Source of the DNA: DASQPR01 sp963836785
Lineage (GTDB): Bacteria; Actinomycetota; Actinomycetes; Mycobacteriales; Micromonosporaceae
NCBI GenBank assembly: GCA_963836785.1
Contig: CAWIKW010000018.1
Coordinates: 1 to 64,000 of the forward strand
Direction: 5' to 3'
Length of the DNA: 64,000 nucleotides
Position numbers and translations under genes: made by a program. Of this stretch, positions 36,387-44,959 are shown piece after piece (within the stretch, counting starts at the first letter, position 1; each line of letters begins with the position of its first letter). The notes beneath the pieces were generated by a model. It saw only the letters and a list, made by a program, of their open reading frames with translations, was not told the DNA's origin and searched no databases.

Positions 36387-37447
36387 CGGCCATGACGAAC
36401 CCGGCTCCCGCCCCGCGTCAACCGGCCGACGCCGGTCCGGTGCTGGAAACCCTCGACCTCCACCTGACGTTCAGCGGTCGGGGTCTGCGCCGCGGATTCG
36501 ACGCGCGTGCCGTCGACGGCGTGAATCTCCAGATCCGGCCGGGCGAGATCGTCGCTCTCGCCGGCGAGTCCGGCTGCGGCAAGACGACCCTGGCCCGCAC
36601 GATCCTGGGCCTGGAGAGGGCGACGAGCGGCAGTATCCAATACCAGGGCCGGCCGCTCGGCTACTCGATGAAGTCACTGCGCGCCTACCGCCGAGACGTA
36701 CAACTCGTGTTGCAGGATCCGACGGGTGCTCTGAACCCGCGCCAGTCGGTCTACGAGGCGGTCGCCGAGGGCATCCGGATCCACAAGATCCCGGGCAACG
36801 AGGAACAGCTTGTCGCGGATGCGTTGTCCCGGGCCGGATTGCGGCCACCGGAGCGGTTCTTCCTGTCCTATCCGCACGAGCTGTCCGGCGGCCAACGGCA
36901 GCGCGTCGTCATCGCCGGTGCGTTGGCGCTGCACCCGTCGATCATCATCGCCGACGAGCCGGTGTCGGCGCTCGACGCCTCGGTCCGCGGCGAGATCCTC
37001 GCGTTGCTGCTGCGACTGCGCGAAGAGATGGGCCTGTCGGTGCTCGTGGTCACGCACGATCTCGGGTTGGCATGGAACATCGCCGACCGCATCGCCGTGA
37101 TGTATCTCGGCCGCATCGTCGAGGTGGGGCCGACCGAGGAGGTGCTCGCGAACCCGCGGCACCCGTACACCCAGGCGCTGCTCGCGGTGGCCGGGGATGG
37201 TAGCCACACGCGGCGCGACCGGCCGACGCTGCTCAAGGGCGAGCCGCCCGACCCGACGCGCATCCCGACCGGTTGCCGCTTCCATCCGCGTTGCCCGGCG
37301 CTGGCCGACGGGCGCGCTGCCGCGGCCGGGATCGCCGACGCGTGCACCTCCGTCTCGCTGCCGCTGCTGCCGTCCGCTACCGATCAGCATCTGGCCGCCT
37401 GCCTGCTGCACGAGGACGTTCGCGGGGCCGTCTCGGCCCGCGGGTGA
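36383..37447 (+). CDS. Peptide ABC transporter ATP-binding protein (DppF/OppF type)
   Basis: A 354-residue ATPase, the second motor subunit of the importer. Walker A is GESGCGKTTLARTILGLE, the signature is ELSGGQRQRVVIAGAL, Walker B is IIIADEPVSALDASV and the switch His is in VVTHDLGLAWNIAD. The C-terminal OppDF extension has IPTGCRFHPRCPALADGRAA, though fewer cysteines than in DppD. ATGA overlap with dppD indicates coupled translation. It is the last gene of the operon and converges with the P1 peptidase gene, eight bases apart. Confidence 0.94.
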   Translation: MTAMTNPAPAPRQPADAGPVLETLDLHLTFSGRGLRRGFDARAVDGVNLQIRPGEIVALAGESGCGKTTLARTILGLERATSGSIQYQGRPLGYSMKSLRAYRRDVQLVLQDPTGALNPRQSVYEAVAEGIRIHKIPGNEEQLVADALSRAGLRPPERFFLSYPHELSGGQRQRVVIAGALALHPSIIIADEPVSALDASVRGEILALLLRLREEMGLSVLVVTHDLGLAWNIADRIAVMYLGRIVEVGPTEEVLANPRHPYTQALLAVAGDGSHTRRDRPTLLKGEPPDPTRIPTGCRFHPRCPALADGRAAAAGIADACTSVSLPLLPSATDQHLAACLLHEDVRGAVSARG

Positions 37448-37454
37448 CGATCCC

Positions 37455-38564
37455 TCAGCGACGGTACGTCCGGAGCAGCTCCGCGACCGCGTCGGCGGGC
37501 AGACCTTCCGACGTATTGCCGTCCCGTCCGACCACGGTCGGCGCCTGGAGCAGGCTGTTCAGCACGGCTTCCTCGGTCGCCTCGACCACGCCGGCGAAGA
37601 AGTCGTTGAGGCCGGCCGCCACCACCGCCGGCGTGGTTGCCGCGGTGCCGCGCGGCGCCCGTAGCCCGGTGGCGGCGGCCACGAAGATCTCACCGCTGCC
37701 GTTGCTGGCGTACGAGCCGGTGCGCGCGAGCCCGAGCCCGGCGCGCCGGGCCAGTCGCCGGCAGTCGGCGGCGGTGATCGGGGCGTCGGTCAGCACGACC
37801 ACGATGCACGAGCCGGCCGGTGGCGCCGTGGGCCGCGGCGCCACGGGCATCAGCCGCCCGACCGGTACGCCGTCGACGGTCAGCCGCTCCCGGTCCCCAA
37901 AGTTCGTCATCACGAGCACACCCACCGTGTACGACGGACCCGTGCCGTCGATCGGTGGGACGATGCGGGAGGACGTACCGATGCCGCCCTTGAAACCGAG
38001 GCAGCTCATGCCCGTACCGCTGCCGATCGCGCCTTCACCGGGCGCGGTCGCCGCACCGGCCGTGGACGCCGCCGCCGACGCGCGTGCGTCCCGCAGCGCA
38101 ACCACGACGTCGTCGCGGGTGACCTGCATCCGGCGGGCGTCGTTCAAGAAGCTGTCGTCGCATTCGGCGACGACCGGGATGATGACGTCGTCGGTGCCGA
38201 TGCCGGGCTCCTCATCCGCGAGCAACTCGCAGGCGGCGTCGTATACCCGGCCGACCTGCATCGTCGAGGTGAGGAAGATCGGCGTTTCCAGCGCGCCCCA
38301 CTCCTGCATCGCGATGAATCCGGTGCATTCGCCGGCGCCGTTGAGCACGGCGCCGCCGGCCGGGATCGGCGTGCGGAAGAGGTTGCCGCCCGGGTCGATC
38401 ACCGTGACACCGGTCCGCGCCGCGCCGCGTCCGTCCGGCGGCGCCGGTTCGTCGCGCCAGACCGTGGCATGGCCGACGCCGACGCCGGGCACGTCCACGA
38501 TCGATGCCGTCGGGCCTGGTTGCAAAAGGCCGACTCGGAGGCCGATGTCCGCTGCGCGTGGCAT
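37455..38564 (-). CDS. P1-family aminopeptidase/esterase (DmpA/BapA type)
   Basis: A 369-residue Ntn-hydrolase-like peptidase of family S58/P1. The proenzyme cleaves itself to expose a nucleophilic Ser; the cleavage region is GMSCLGFKGGIGTSSRI, with the break expected before the Ser after GT. Family elements include VDVPGVGVGHATVW, GGAVLNGAGECTGF, the Asn in TNFGDRERL and SGEIFVAAATG. Members release N-terminal amino acids, including D- or beta-residues, from small peptides. It sits tail to tail with the peptide importer, so a role in degrading imported peptides is reasonable but inferred. Confidence 0.92.
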   Translation of the reverse strand: MPRAADIGLRVGLLQPGPTASIVDVPGVGVGHATVWRDEPAPPDGRGAARTGVTVIDPGGNLFRTPIPAGGAVLNGAGECTGFIAMQEWGALETPIFLTSTMQVGRVYDAACELLADEEPGIGTDDVIIPVVAECDDSFLNDARRMQVTRDDVVVALRDARASAAASTAGAATAPGEGAIGSGTGMSCLGFKGGIGTSSRIVPPIDGTGPSYTVGVLVMTNFGDRERLTVDGVPVGRLMPVAPRPTAPPAGSCIVVVLTDAPITAADCRRLARRAGLGLARTGSYASNGSGEIFVAAATGLRAPRGTAATTPAVVAAGLNDFFAGVVEATEEAVLNSLLQAPTVVGRDGNTSEGLPADAVAELLRTYRR

Positions 38565-38674
38565 GGCGGCAGCGTAACGGTTCGCCGCGGATGGGTTGCC
38601 GATCAGAATCGCCGAGGCCTCGCGGCTGCGCTACGCATCGGCCCCCGACCGCCGAAGGATTTGAGGAGTTCGCA

Positions 38675-39739
38675 ATGCTGCAACTGCCCGTGGTGTGGGC
38701 CGAGGACACGCTGGCGCATGTGCCGGGGGCCGAGATCTGGATCGGTGTCCCGACGCCGGGCACCGAACTGCCGGAGCGCGCGCTGGTGATCCGCGAGGCG
38801 CTGTCGGCTGCCGGAGCGCGGATCGTGCCCGCCGAGTCACATGACGACGCAATGCTCAGGCGTGTCCACGACGACGGATTGTTGACCCATCTCGCAACCG
38901 TCTACGACGAGTGGGTCGCTCGCGGATACCAGGAGTACCAGCACAATGTCGTGCCGTACGTCTTTCCGACCGACGGCATGCTCGACGGGCTGCCGACGCG
39001 ATCGCCGTACGCCACGCATGGTCGGGCCGGTCGCTACATGTACGACACGATGACGCTCGTCGGCGAGGGGACCTGGCGGGCGGCGCGAGCCGCGGTCGAC
39101 GCCGCCCAGACCGCGGCCGACCTCGTGGCGGGCGGGGAACGGGTGGCGTACGCGATCTGTCGGCCGCCCGGACACCACGCCACCCGTACGGCGTTCGGCG
39201 GCTCGTGCTATCTCAACAACGCGGCCGTGGCGGTGGAGACGTTGCGGGCGGCCGGCATCGGTCGCGTCGCGGTCGTCGACATCGATGCCCACCACGGCAA
39301 CGGAACGCAGGCCGTGTTCTACGGCCGCGGCGACGTGTTCTACGGGTCCGTACATGTGGATCCGGGTGCCGGTTGGTTTCCGCACTACGCCGGCTACGCC
39401 GACGAGACCGGTCGCGACGCGGGGGAGGGCGCGAACCGCAATGTGCCATTGGCGCCCGGATCGGCGGACGAGGCGTGGCTCGGCGGCCTTGGCGAGGTCT
39501 GCGCCGCCGCGGCCGCCTTCCGGCCCGAGGCGATCGTCGTGTCGCTCGGCGTCGACGCGGCCGCCGACGACCCGGAGAGCCCATTGCAGGTCACCCGGGA
39601 CGGCTACCGGCGCTCCGGTGCCCTGATCGCCGACCTCGGTGTGCCCGTCGTCGCCGTACACGAAGGGGGTTACCACCTGGCGACGCTCGGCGACCTCACG
39701 GTTGCGACGCTTCTCGGCCTCACCGGCCGCGCCGGGTGA
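38675..39739 (+). CDS. Histone-deacetylase-like amidohydrolase (class II HDAC fold)
   Basis: A 354-residue zinc amidohydrolase of the HDAC/acetylpolyamine amidohydrolase superfamily. It has the paired His motif ICRPPGHHATRTAFGGSCYL, the metal-binding VVDIDAHHGNGTQAVFYGRG, the second metal Asp in SLGVDAAADDPES and the C-terminal EGGYHLATLG with the transition-state Tyr. Bacterial members deacetylate polyamines, acetoin-type substrates or small amides; the substrate here is unknown. ATG 38675 follows GAGGAG at ideal spacing. It is divergent from the P1 peptidase gene. Confidence 0.9.
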   Translation: MLQLPVVWAEDTLAHVPGAEIWIGVPTPGTELPERALVIREALSAAGARIVPAESHDDAMLRRVHDDGLLTHLATVYDEWVARGYQEYQHNVVPYVFPTDGMLDGLPTRSPYATHGRAGRYMYDTMTLVGEGTWRAARAAVDAAQTAADLVAGGERVAYAICRPPGHHATRTAFGGSCYLNNAAVAVETLRAAGIGRVAVVDIDAHHGNGTQAVFYGRGDVFYGSVHVDPGAGWFPHYAGYADETGRDAGEGANRNVPLAPGSADEAWLGGLGEVCAAAAAFRPEAIVVSLGVDAAADDPESPLQVTRDGYRRSGALIADLGVPVVAVHEGGYHLATLGDLTVATLLGLTGRAG

Positions 39740-39741
39740 CC

Positions 39742-40317
39742 TCAGCCGAGGAAACGCGCCTTGCGTGCGAGCCACTCGTCCTTCGTGACGGCGTATTCCA
39801 CCTCGCCGTGTTCGGTCCCCGGGATCGGGTCGTCCCATTCGTCGTGGCGCGTGCCGACATGGATCAGGCCGCATTTCTCCATCACGTTGCGCGACCGCGT
39901 GTTGACCGCCATCGTCTCGGCGATGACCGTCGTCGCACCCCACTCGCCGAACGCCTTGTCGATGAGCGCGAGTGAGCCCTCGGTCGCGTACCCGTGCCCC
40001 CACGAGGACCGCCGCAAGCGGTAGCCGAGCTCGGGTACGTCATCCGGATAGCCGTCCTTAGGCCGCATGGCGAACCAGCCGACGAACGCGCCGGTGTCGA
40101 GCACCTCGGCCGCGAAGTAGCCCCAGTGTGGCCAGCGCTCGTAGTAGCCGAGCAGCCGTGGCAGGACTTCGTCCCGTATGCGTTCCCGAGACGTCGGCCG
40201 TCCGCCGGTGAGAAATTCCATCACCGCCGGATCGCCGTCCAGGTCGACCAGAAGATCCTCGTCGTCGGCGGTGAACCGGCGCAGCCGCAGCCGCGGCGTC
40301 TCGATTTCCGTCGTCAC
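39742..40317 (-). CDS. GNAT-family N-acetyltransferase (RimJ/RimL type)
   Basis: A 191-residue acetyltransferase. The N-terminal TEIETPRLRLRRFTADDEDL and the acetyl-CoA-binding region ELGYRLRRSSWGHGYATEGS (a variant of the R/Q-x-x-G-x-G/A motif) followed by MAVNTRSRNVMEKCGLIHVG are typical of the RimJ/RimL-like branch. The acceptor is unknown. GTG 40317 was preferred because it precedes the conserved N-terminus and has GGATGGGG upstream. It is convergent with the HDAC-like gene, two bases apart. Confidence 0.85.
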   Translation of the reverse strand: MTTEIETPRLRLRRFTADDEDLLVDLDGDPAVMEFLTGGRPTSRERIRDEVLPRLLGYYERWPHWGYFAAEVLDTGAFVGWFAMRPKDGYPDDVPELGYRLRRSSWGHGYATEGSLALIDKAFGEWGATTVIAETMAVNTRSRNVMEKCGLIHVGTRHDEWDDPIPGTEHGEVEYAVTKDEWLARKARFLG

Positions 40318-40387
40318 GACCCCATCCTGTCCCGGCTCGACCGCGCGCGCTGCCGAATATCCGCCGGCCGGGCGCATCGGTCGCGGC

Positions 40388-41377
40388 TTAGCTGGTGAGC
40401 TTGGGCAGCACGTCCCGGCCGAACACGTCGATCCATTCGGTCTGGTTGCGGCCCACGTTGTGGAGATAGACGCGATCGACGCCGGTGTCGAGGAACCGCT
40501 GGATCTCCGCGCGGTGCGCGTCCGGGTCGGACGAGATGAGCATGCGGCCCTCGAAGTCCTCCGGCCGTACGAGCTTGGCCATCTGCTCGAATTCGTGCGG
40601 TGACCGGATGTCCCCCTTAGGGAACTTCATGCCGCCGTTGGGCCACTCGTGCATCGCGTTCGCGAGTGCCTCTTCATCGGTCGGCGCCCACGACAGGTGC
40701 AGCTGCAGGATCTTGACCTGGCTTCCAGCTTCGCGGCCGGCCTCTTTCGCGCCGGCGTCGAAGCGGTTGAACAGGTTTCCGATCTTGTCGAGCGTGGCGC
40801 CGGGCGTGATGATGCCGTCCACCTGCTTGCCGGCCCGCTTCGCGGTGATCGGCCCGGCGGTCGCGATGTAGATCGGCGGCGGCGACGCTGGCATGGACCA
40901 CAGGCGCGCCGTCTCGAGATGGAAGAACTGGCCCCGATGCTTGACGTCCTTGCCGGTGAAGAGCTTCTGGATGATGTCGATGGCCTCCCACATGCGCGAC
41001 AGGCGCTCGTGGGCTTCCGGCCAGTAGCCGCCGACGATGTGTTCGTTGAGCGCCTCGCCGGAACCGAGGCCGAGCCAGTGCCGGTCCGGGTACATGGCGG
41101 CGAGCGTGGCCGACGCCTGCGCCACCATGGCCGGGTGGAAGCGGAAGGACGGGCACGTCACGCCGGGTCCCATATCGCCGGTCGTACGTTCGCCGATCGC
41201 GGTCAGTACGTTCCAGACGAACGACGCATTGCCCTGCGCCGGCACCCACGGCTGGAAGTGGTCGGCGACCATCGCGCCACGGAATCCGGCCCGCTCGGCG
41301 AGTGCGGTCAACTGCGTCGCCTCGACCGGATCGAATTGCTCGAGCATGGTCGCGTATCCCACGTGGGCCTGGCTCAT
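40388..41377 (-). CDS. LLM-class F420-dependent oxidoreductase
   Basis: A 329-residue luciferase-like (beta/alpha)8 flavoprotein of the F420-dependent G6PDH-like subfamily. Typical segments are FRGAMVADHFQPWVPAQGNA, GPGVTCPSFRFHPAMVAQAS, RHWLGLGSGEALNEHIVGG and the loop IYIATAGPITAKRAGKQVDG. The enzyme should use cofactor F420, widespread in actinobacteria; the substrate is unknown. ATG 41377 follows AGGAG at good distance, unlike the upstream ATG at 41440. No F420 biosynthesis gene is in the window. Confidence 0.9.
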   Translation of the reverse strand: MSQAHVGYATMLEQFDPVEATQLTALAERAGFRGAMVADHFQPWVPAQGNASFVWNVLTAIGERTTGDMGPGVTCPSFRFHPAMVAQASATLAAMYPDRHWLGLGSGEALNEHIVGGYWPEAHERLSRMWEAIDIIQKLFTGKDVKHRGQFFHLETARLWSMPASPPPIYIATAGPITAKRAGKQVDGIITPGATLDKIGNLFNRFDAGAKEAGREAGSQVKILQLHLSWAPTDEEALANAMHEWPNGGMKFPKGDIRSPHEFEQMAKLVRPEDFEGRMLISSDPDAHRAEIQRFLDTGVDRVYLHNVGRNQTEWIDVFGRDVLPKLTS

Positions 41378-41524
41378 TCGCGCGCTCCTGTCATCGACGT
41401 CCGGCCACGCGATGTCCATCTGCTCGCGTTGCCGCATCATTCACGCTAGCGGGCGGACTCGGCGGCGCATGCGGGGGTAGGGCAGCACGCGTACGGTCCG
41501 GCGTGCGGCGAGCCGACTGACGAG

Positions 41525-42127
41525 CTATGCGAGGTCGGCGACGGCGATGCCTAGCTCCCGTGCGGCCGCGATGCGCACCCAGTCGGTGAGCTGCCGCCGG
41601 GAAATGACCTTCTCGTGGACGGTGACCTGCACGGCGAGGCCGTCGATCAGCGCGATCAGCCGCCACGCCGCCCCCGCCGGGTCGTCGCAGGTAAACGTGC
41701 CATCCTTCACGCCGGCGCCGATGACGTCGGTCAGGCCTTCCTTCCAGCGCAGATCGAGCCGGCGCGACACGGCCTCCAGCTCCGGCACCCGCATCGACTC
41801 GGCCCAGCCGTCGATCCACATCGCCCAAGCCTTCGAGCTGCCGGTCGGCACGTACATCTTGAGGATCTTGCGCAGTTTCACGAGCGGCGACGAGGCGGAG
41901 CCCAGCACGTCGTCGAGGCGGGCGAGATCCTGCTCGGCCGCGTACGCGAAGGCCTGCGCGAGCAGCCGGTTCTTCGTCTCGAAGTGATAGAACACGAGCG
42001 CCTGACTGACGCCGGCGGCGGCCGCGACATCGGCCGTCCGCGTGTTCGGCAGGCCGCGCGCGAGAATGACGTCGCATGCTGTGCGCAGCAGCGCGTCGAG
42101 TCTCACCTCGGCCGATCGTCGGGTCAC
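41525..42127 (-). CDS. TetR-family transcriptional regulator
   Basis: A 200-residue repressor. The N-terminal HTH is ARGLPNTRTADVAAAAGVSQ followed by ALVFYHFETKNRLLAQAFAY, then a helical ligand-binding domain that begins LARLDDVLGSASSPLVKLRK, typical of the TetR_C branch near BetI. GTG 42127 gives the usual short N-terminal arm. It lies downstream of the MFS gene on the same strand. Operator-like sites precede both this gene and the MFS gene, so it probably represses both. Confidence 0.88.
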   Translation of the reverse strand: MTRRSAEVRLDALLRTACDVILARGLPNTRTADVAAAAGVSQALVFYHFETKNRLLAQAFAYAAEQDLARLDDVLGSASSPLVKLRKILKMYVPTGSSKAWAMWIDGWAESMRVPELEAVSRRLDLRWKEGLTDVIGAGVKDGTFTCDDPAGAAWRLIALIDGLAVQVTVHEKVISRRQLTDWVRIAAARELGIAVADLA

Positions 42128-42190
42128 GAGCAGATACGGTAGCCGAAACGATGCCGGCCCGCCCGCCGCCCAACGCTGACTGAGCGGACA

Positions 42191-42208
42191 GTTAACCGCC
42201 CGGTCAGT
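42191..42208. promoter_or_regulatory. TetR operator candidate upstream of the TetR gene
   Basis: The plus strand reads GTTAACCGCCCGGTCAGT. Read on the minus strand it has ACTGAC, six bases, then GTTA. The same arrangement occurs in the site at 43606-43623 upstream of the MFS gene. It overlaps the 3' end of the MFS gene and lies 64 bases before the regulator. Confidence 0.45.
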
Positions 42209-43472
42209 GCGCGTACGCCGCGGTGGCTTCGCCGCCACCGTACGGCCGTCGGGCCAGGGCGCGACGACCGGCGACGGCGAGCACCGTGCCGAGGGCGCAC
42301 AGGCCGACCGCGAGGGTGATCGCCATGGTCAGCGCGCTGCCGTTGCCGAGCGAGCTCGACATCACCACGGCGGCGAGCCCGCAGCCGAGCGCGAAACCGA
42401 GATAGATCGCGGTGCCGGACCAGGTGAACGCCTCGGTGGTCTGGTGGCGTGGGGCGAGATCGGTGACCAGGGCGCCCTCCACGGCGGTGGTCGGCGATAT
42501 CACCAGCCCGGCCGCGAACAGCAGCACGGCCAGTGTGACCGGACCGTTGGCCAGCAGCATGCCGGCGAAGCCGACGATGTTCAGGCTCATCAGGATCGTG
42601 TACTGCCGGTGCAGCGGCGTACGGAAGTCGTGCCCGCCGAACCACAGGCCGCCGACGATCGATCCGGCGCTCCACACCGAGAACAACAGGCCGCCGACCG
42701 CCGCCTGACCACGCGCGTTCATATACGCCGGAATCGCCACTTCGAGCACGCCGAACGAGGCGGCCTGCAATGCCGACACCACCAGGACGATGCGCAGCCC
42801 GCCGTTGCCGAGCGGGCCGATCATCCGCCGCCAGCGTGACGAGCCGAGACGCGGCGCTCGCTCGACGACGTACCCGTGGCGGACCGAGCGTGCGGCGGCG
42901 AGCCAGAGTGCGCCGCCGACGGTGAGCGCGGCCGCGAGGAGCGTGGCGGCATATCCGTTGAGAATCGCCGAAACCACGCCGACGAGCGCCGGACCGAGAA
43001 CGTACGTGATCTCGATGAGCAAAGCGTCGAGCGCGAACGCCGTGCGTCGGGTTGCCTCGTCGGGCGCGAGCCGGGGTAGGACGGTGCGGGTGACGGCCGC
43101 GATCGGTGGGTTGACCGCGCCGATCCCGGCCGCGACCGCGACGACGACCGCGGCCGGTACGTGCGCGTGCAGGACGATCACGAGCGCGACCAGGGCAGCG
43201 CCCTGCGCGAGCCCGGTTGTGACCAGGACGATCGAGGCGTGCCCCCGGTCCGCGAGCCGGCCGAGTGGCGGACCGAACGCCGCGGTGGCAGCGGAGTTGG
43301 CCGCGGCGGCGAGGCCGGCGACTGCGTAGGAGCCGATCCCCGCGTGCACGACCAGCACGAACAGCAGCGTGGCCATGCCGATCGGGAGCCGGCCGATCAA
43401 CGAGGCGATGAAGACGGGCCGGACGCCGGGGGCCACGAACAGCGCGCGATAGCGGCGGGCGGCGGTGCGCAT
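42204..43472 (-). CDS. MFS transporter (12-helix)
   Basis: A 422-residue major facilitator protein with about 12 hydrophobic segments. The motif A-like loop is GPPLGRLADRGHASIVLVTT, and GGLLFSVWSAGSIVGGLWFG marks the start of the second half. The family branch resembles actinobacterial drug or metabolite exporters; no substrate can be assigned. The ATG at 43472 begins close to the first helix; longer versions add unrelated Arg-rich sequence. It is upstream of, and probably regulated by, the TetR gene. Confidence 0.85.
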   Translation of the reverse strand: MRTAARRYRALFVAPGVRPVFIASLIGRLPIGMATLLFVLVVHAGIGSYAVAGLAAAANSAATAAFGPPLGRLADRGHASIVLVTTGLAQGAALVALVIVLHAHVPAAVVVAVAAGIGAVNPPIAAVTRTVLPRLAPDEATRRTAFALDALLIEITYVLGPALVGVVSAILNGYAATLLAAALTVGGALWLAAARSVRHGYVVERAPRLGSSRWRRMIGPLGNGGLRIVLVVSALQAASFGVLEVAIPAYMNARGQAAVGGLLFSVWSAGSIVGGLWFGGHDFRTPLHRQYTILMSLNIVGFAGMLLANGPVTLAVLLFAAGLVISPTTAVEGALVTDLAPRHQTTEAFTWSGTAIYLGFALGCGLAAVVMSSSLGNGSALTMAITLAVGLCALGTVLAVAGRRALARRPYGGGEATAAYAH

Positions 43473-43603
43473 GCGGGTCAGGCCTTCGGCCGCGAGTCGG
43501 CGCCGAAGGACGTCGCGCCACTCACAGTCATGATCGTTTTCTCCCGCCGGGCAGCCACAGCCGACGCTCACGCTACGGTCGCGGCCACGCGACCGGCAAC
43601 CAC

Positions 43604-43625
43604 TAACTAACTCATCAGTCAGTAA
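43604..43625. promoter_or_regulatory. TetR operator candidate upstream of the MFS gene
   Basis: TAACTAACTCA (43604-43614) and TCAGTCAGTAA (43615-43625) form an imperfect inverted repeat (8 of 11 positions pair). It shares the half-site pattern ACTGAC-N6-GTTA with the site at 42191-42208 and lies about 130 bases upstream of the MFS start. The rest of the 43473-43752 gap shows nothing else apart from the capA -10 box. Confidence 0.5.
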
Positions 43626-43740
43626 CGTTCGTCTCCCGACCACCCCGCCGAGCGCACCGCCGACCGGGCGATCCGTGTTGCGCGAACGGCACATCGCCGA
43701 GGTCGTCCGAACGAGCGAGGCGGTTGGGCGCGGTTTGTCG

Positions 43741-43746
43741 TAAATT
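43741..43746 (+). promoter_or_regulatory. -10 box of a leaderless capA-like promoter
   Basis: TAAATT ends six bases before the GTG at 43753, consistent with a leaderless transcript. No convincing -35 is visible. Confidence 0.5.
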
Positions 43747-43752
43747 GACGCC

Positions 43753-44928
43753 GTGCCGCTTCCCCCACCGCACCCACGTCGTCGTGTCCGCCGCCGGATC
43801 AACCGCCGGATCAGCCGCCTAGCGGCGCCGCTGGCCCTCATCGCGACCGTTGCCCTGGTCGCCGCGTGTCAGATCGGTGCGGACAACCCCGATGCACACG
43901 CGTCGTTCGCGAGCGGGCGGCCGGCCGGATCCGGCGCGGCGTCGACCGGCGCGACGCCAAACGCCGGCTCGTCGAGCGGACCGAGTGCGACCGCGACCGA
44001 CATCACGCTGGAGTTCGCCGGCGACGTACATTTCGTCGCGCGCACCGCGAAGCTCCTGAAGGATCCGAGCACGGCGTTCGGGCCGTCGATCACGCCGCTG
44101 CTGTCCGCGGCCGACGTGACAACACTCAACCTCGAGACGGCGGTGACCGACCGCGGCACGCCCCAGCCGAAGACTTTCCACTTCCGTACGACGCCGTCGG
44201 CGTTCGACGCGGTGCGTGCGTCCGGAGTGGACGCGGTGACGATCGCGAACAACCACATCCTCGACTACGGCCGGATCGGCCTCGCCGACACGCTCGCCGC
44301 GGCCAAGGCCAAGGACTTTCCGGTGTACGGCGCCGGCCCGGACGCCGACGCCGCATGGGCGCCGTGGATCACGACCGTACGCGGCACCCGGATCGCGTAC
44401 CTCGGCGTCTCCGATGTCCAGGAACTGTCGAGCTCATGGATCGCCACGGCGAGCCGGTCCGGCGAGGCGATCGCGAATAACCTGAGCCGGACGGTGGCCG
44501 CGATCAAGGCCGCTCATCGCAGCGCCGACATCGTCGTCGTCTTCATGCACTGGGGCACCGAGGGCGACTCCTGCCCGAACGGTTCGCAGAAGAAACTGGC
44601 CAAACAGATGGCCGACGCCGGGGCGAACATCATCATCGGCTCGCACGTGCATACGCTGCAGGGCAGCGGGTGGCTCGGCAACACGTTCGTGGCGTACGGA
44701 ATGGGCAACTTCCTGTGGTACATCAACTCGTGGAGCACCGAGACGGGCGTGCTCAAGCTGACGCTCCACCCGGGCGCCGACGAGCCATACAAGGCCGCGT
44801 TCACGCCGGCGATCGTGTCGGGCACGGGCCAGCCGGTGATCGCCACCGGTACCAAGGGTGCGGCGATCGCCAAGCGCTATGCCTCGCTGCGGGGGTGCGC
44901 CGGCCTGACCGCCGCGCCGACGCCGTGA
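43753..44928 (+). CDS. CapA-family (PGA_cap) lipoprotein, metallophosphatase fold
   Basis: A 391-residue exported protein. A basic N-terminus and hydrophobic stretch end in the lipobox LVAAC, so it is probably a lipoprotein anchored outside the cell. A Ser/Gly/Ala linker is followed by the PGA_cap domain with calcineurin-like metal motifs: LEFAGDVHF, TLNLETAVTD, TIANNHILDYG, FMHWGTE and IIGSHVHTLQG, then YGMGNFLWY. Relatives are involved in poly-gamma-glutamate capsule synthesis or act as phosphatases; no capB or capC is nearby, so the role here is unknown. Confidence 0.9.
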   Translation: MPLPPPHPRRRVRRRINRRISRLAAPLALIATVALVAACQIGADNPDAHASFASGRPAGSGAASTGATPNAGSSSGPSATATDITLEFAGDVHFVARTAKLLKDPSTAFGPSITPLLSAADVTTLNLETAVTDRGTPQPKTFHFRTTPSAFDAVRASGVDAVTIANNHILDYGRIGLADTLAAAKAKDFPVYGAGPDADAAWAPWITTVRGTRIAYLGVSDVQELSSSWIATASRSGEAIANNLSRTVAAIKAAHRSADIVVVFMHWGTEGDSCPNGSQKKLAKQMADAGANIIIGSHVHTLQGSGWLGNTFVAYGMGNFLWYINSWSTETGVLKLTLHPGADEPYKAAFTPAIVSGTGQPVIATGTKGAAIAKRYASLRGCAGLTAAPTP

Positions 44929-44959
44929 CTGTGTCGGTCCGCCGTACCGCCGAAACGGG

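Noticed and set aside
40388..41377. Monooxygenase/alkanesulfonate role for the LLM protein
   Set aside because: Its segments fit the F420-dependent branch rather than the FMN sulfonate monooxygenases, and no sulfur genes are nearby.
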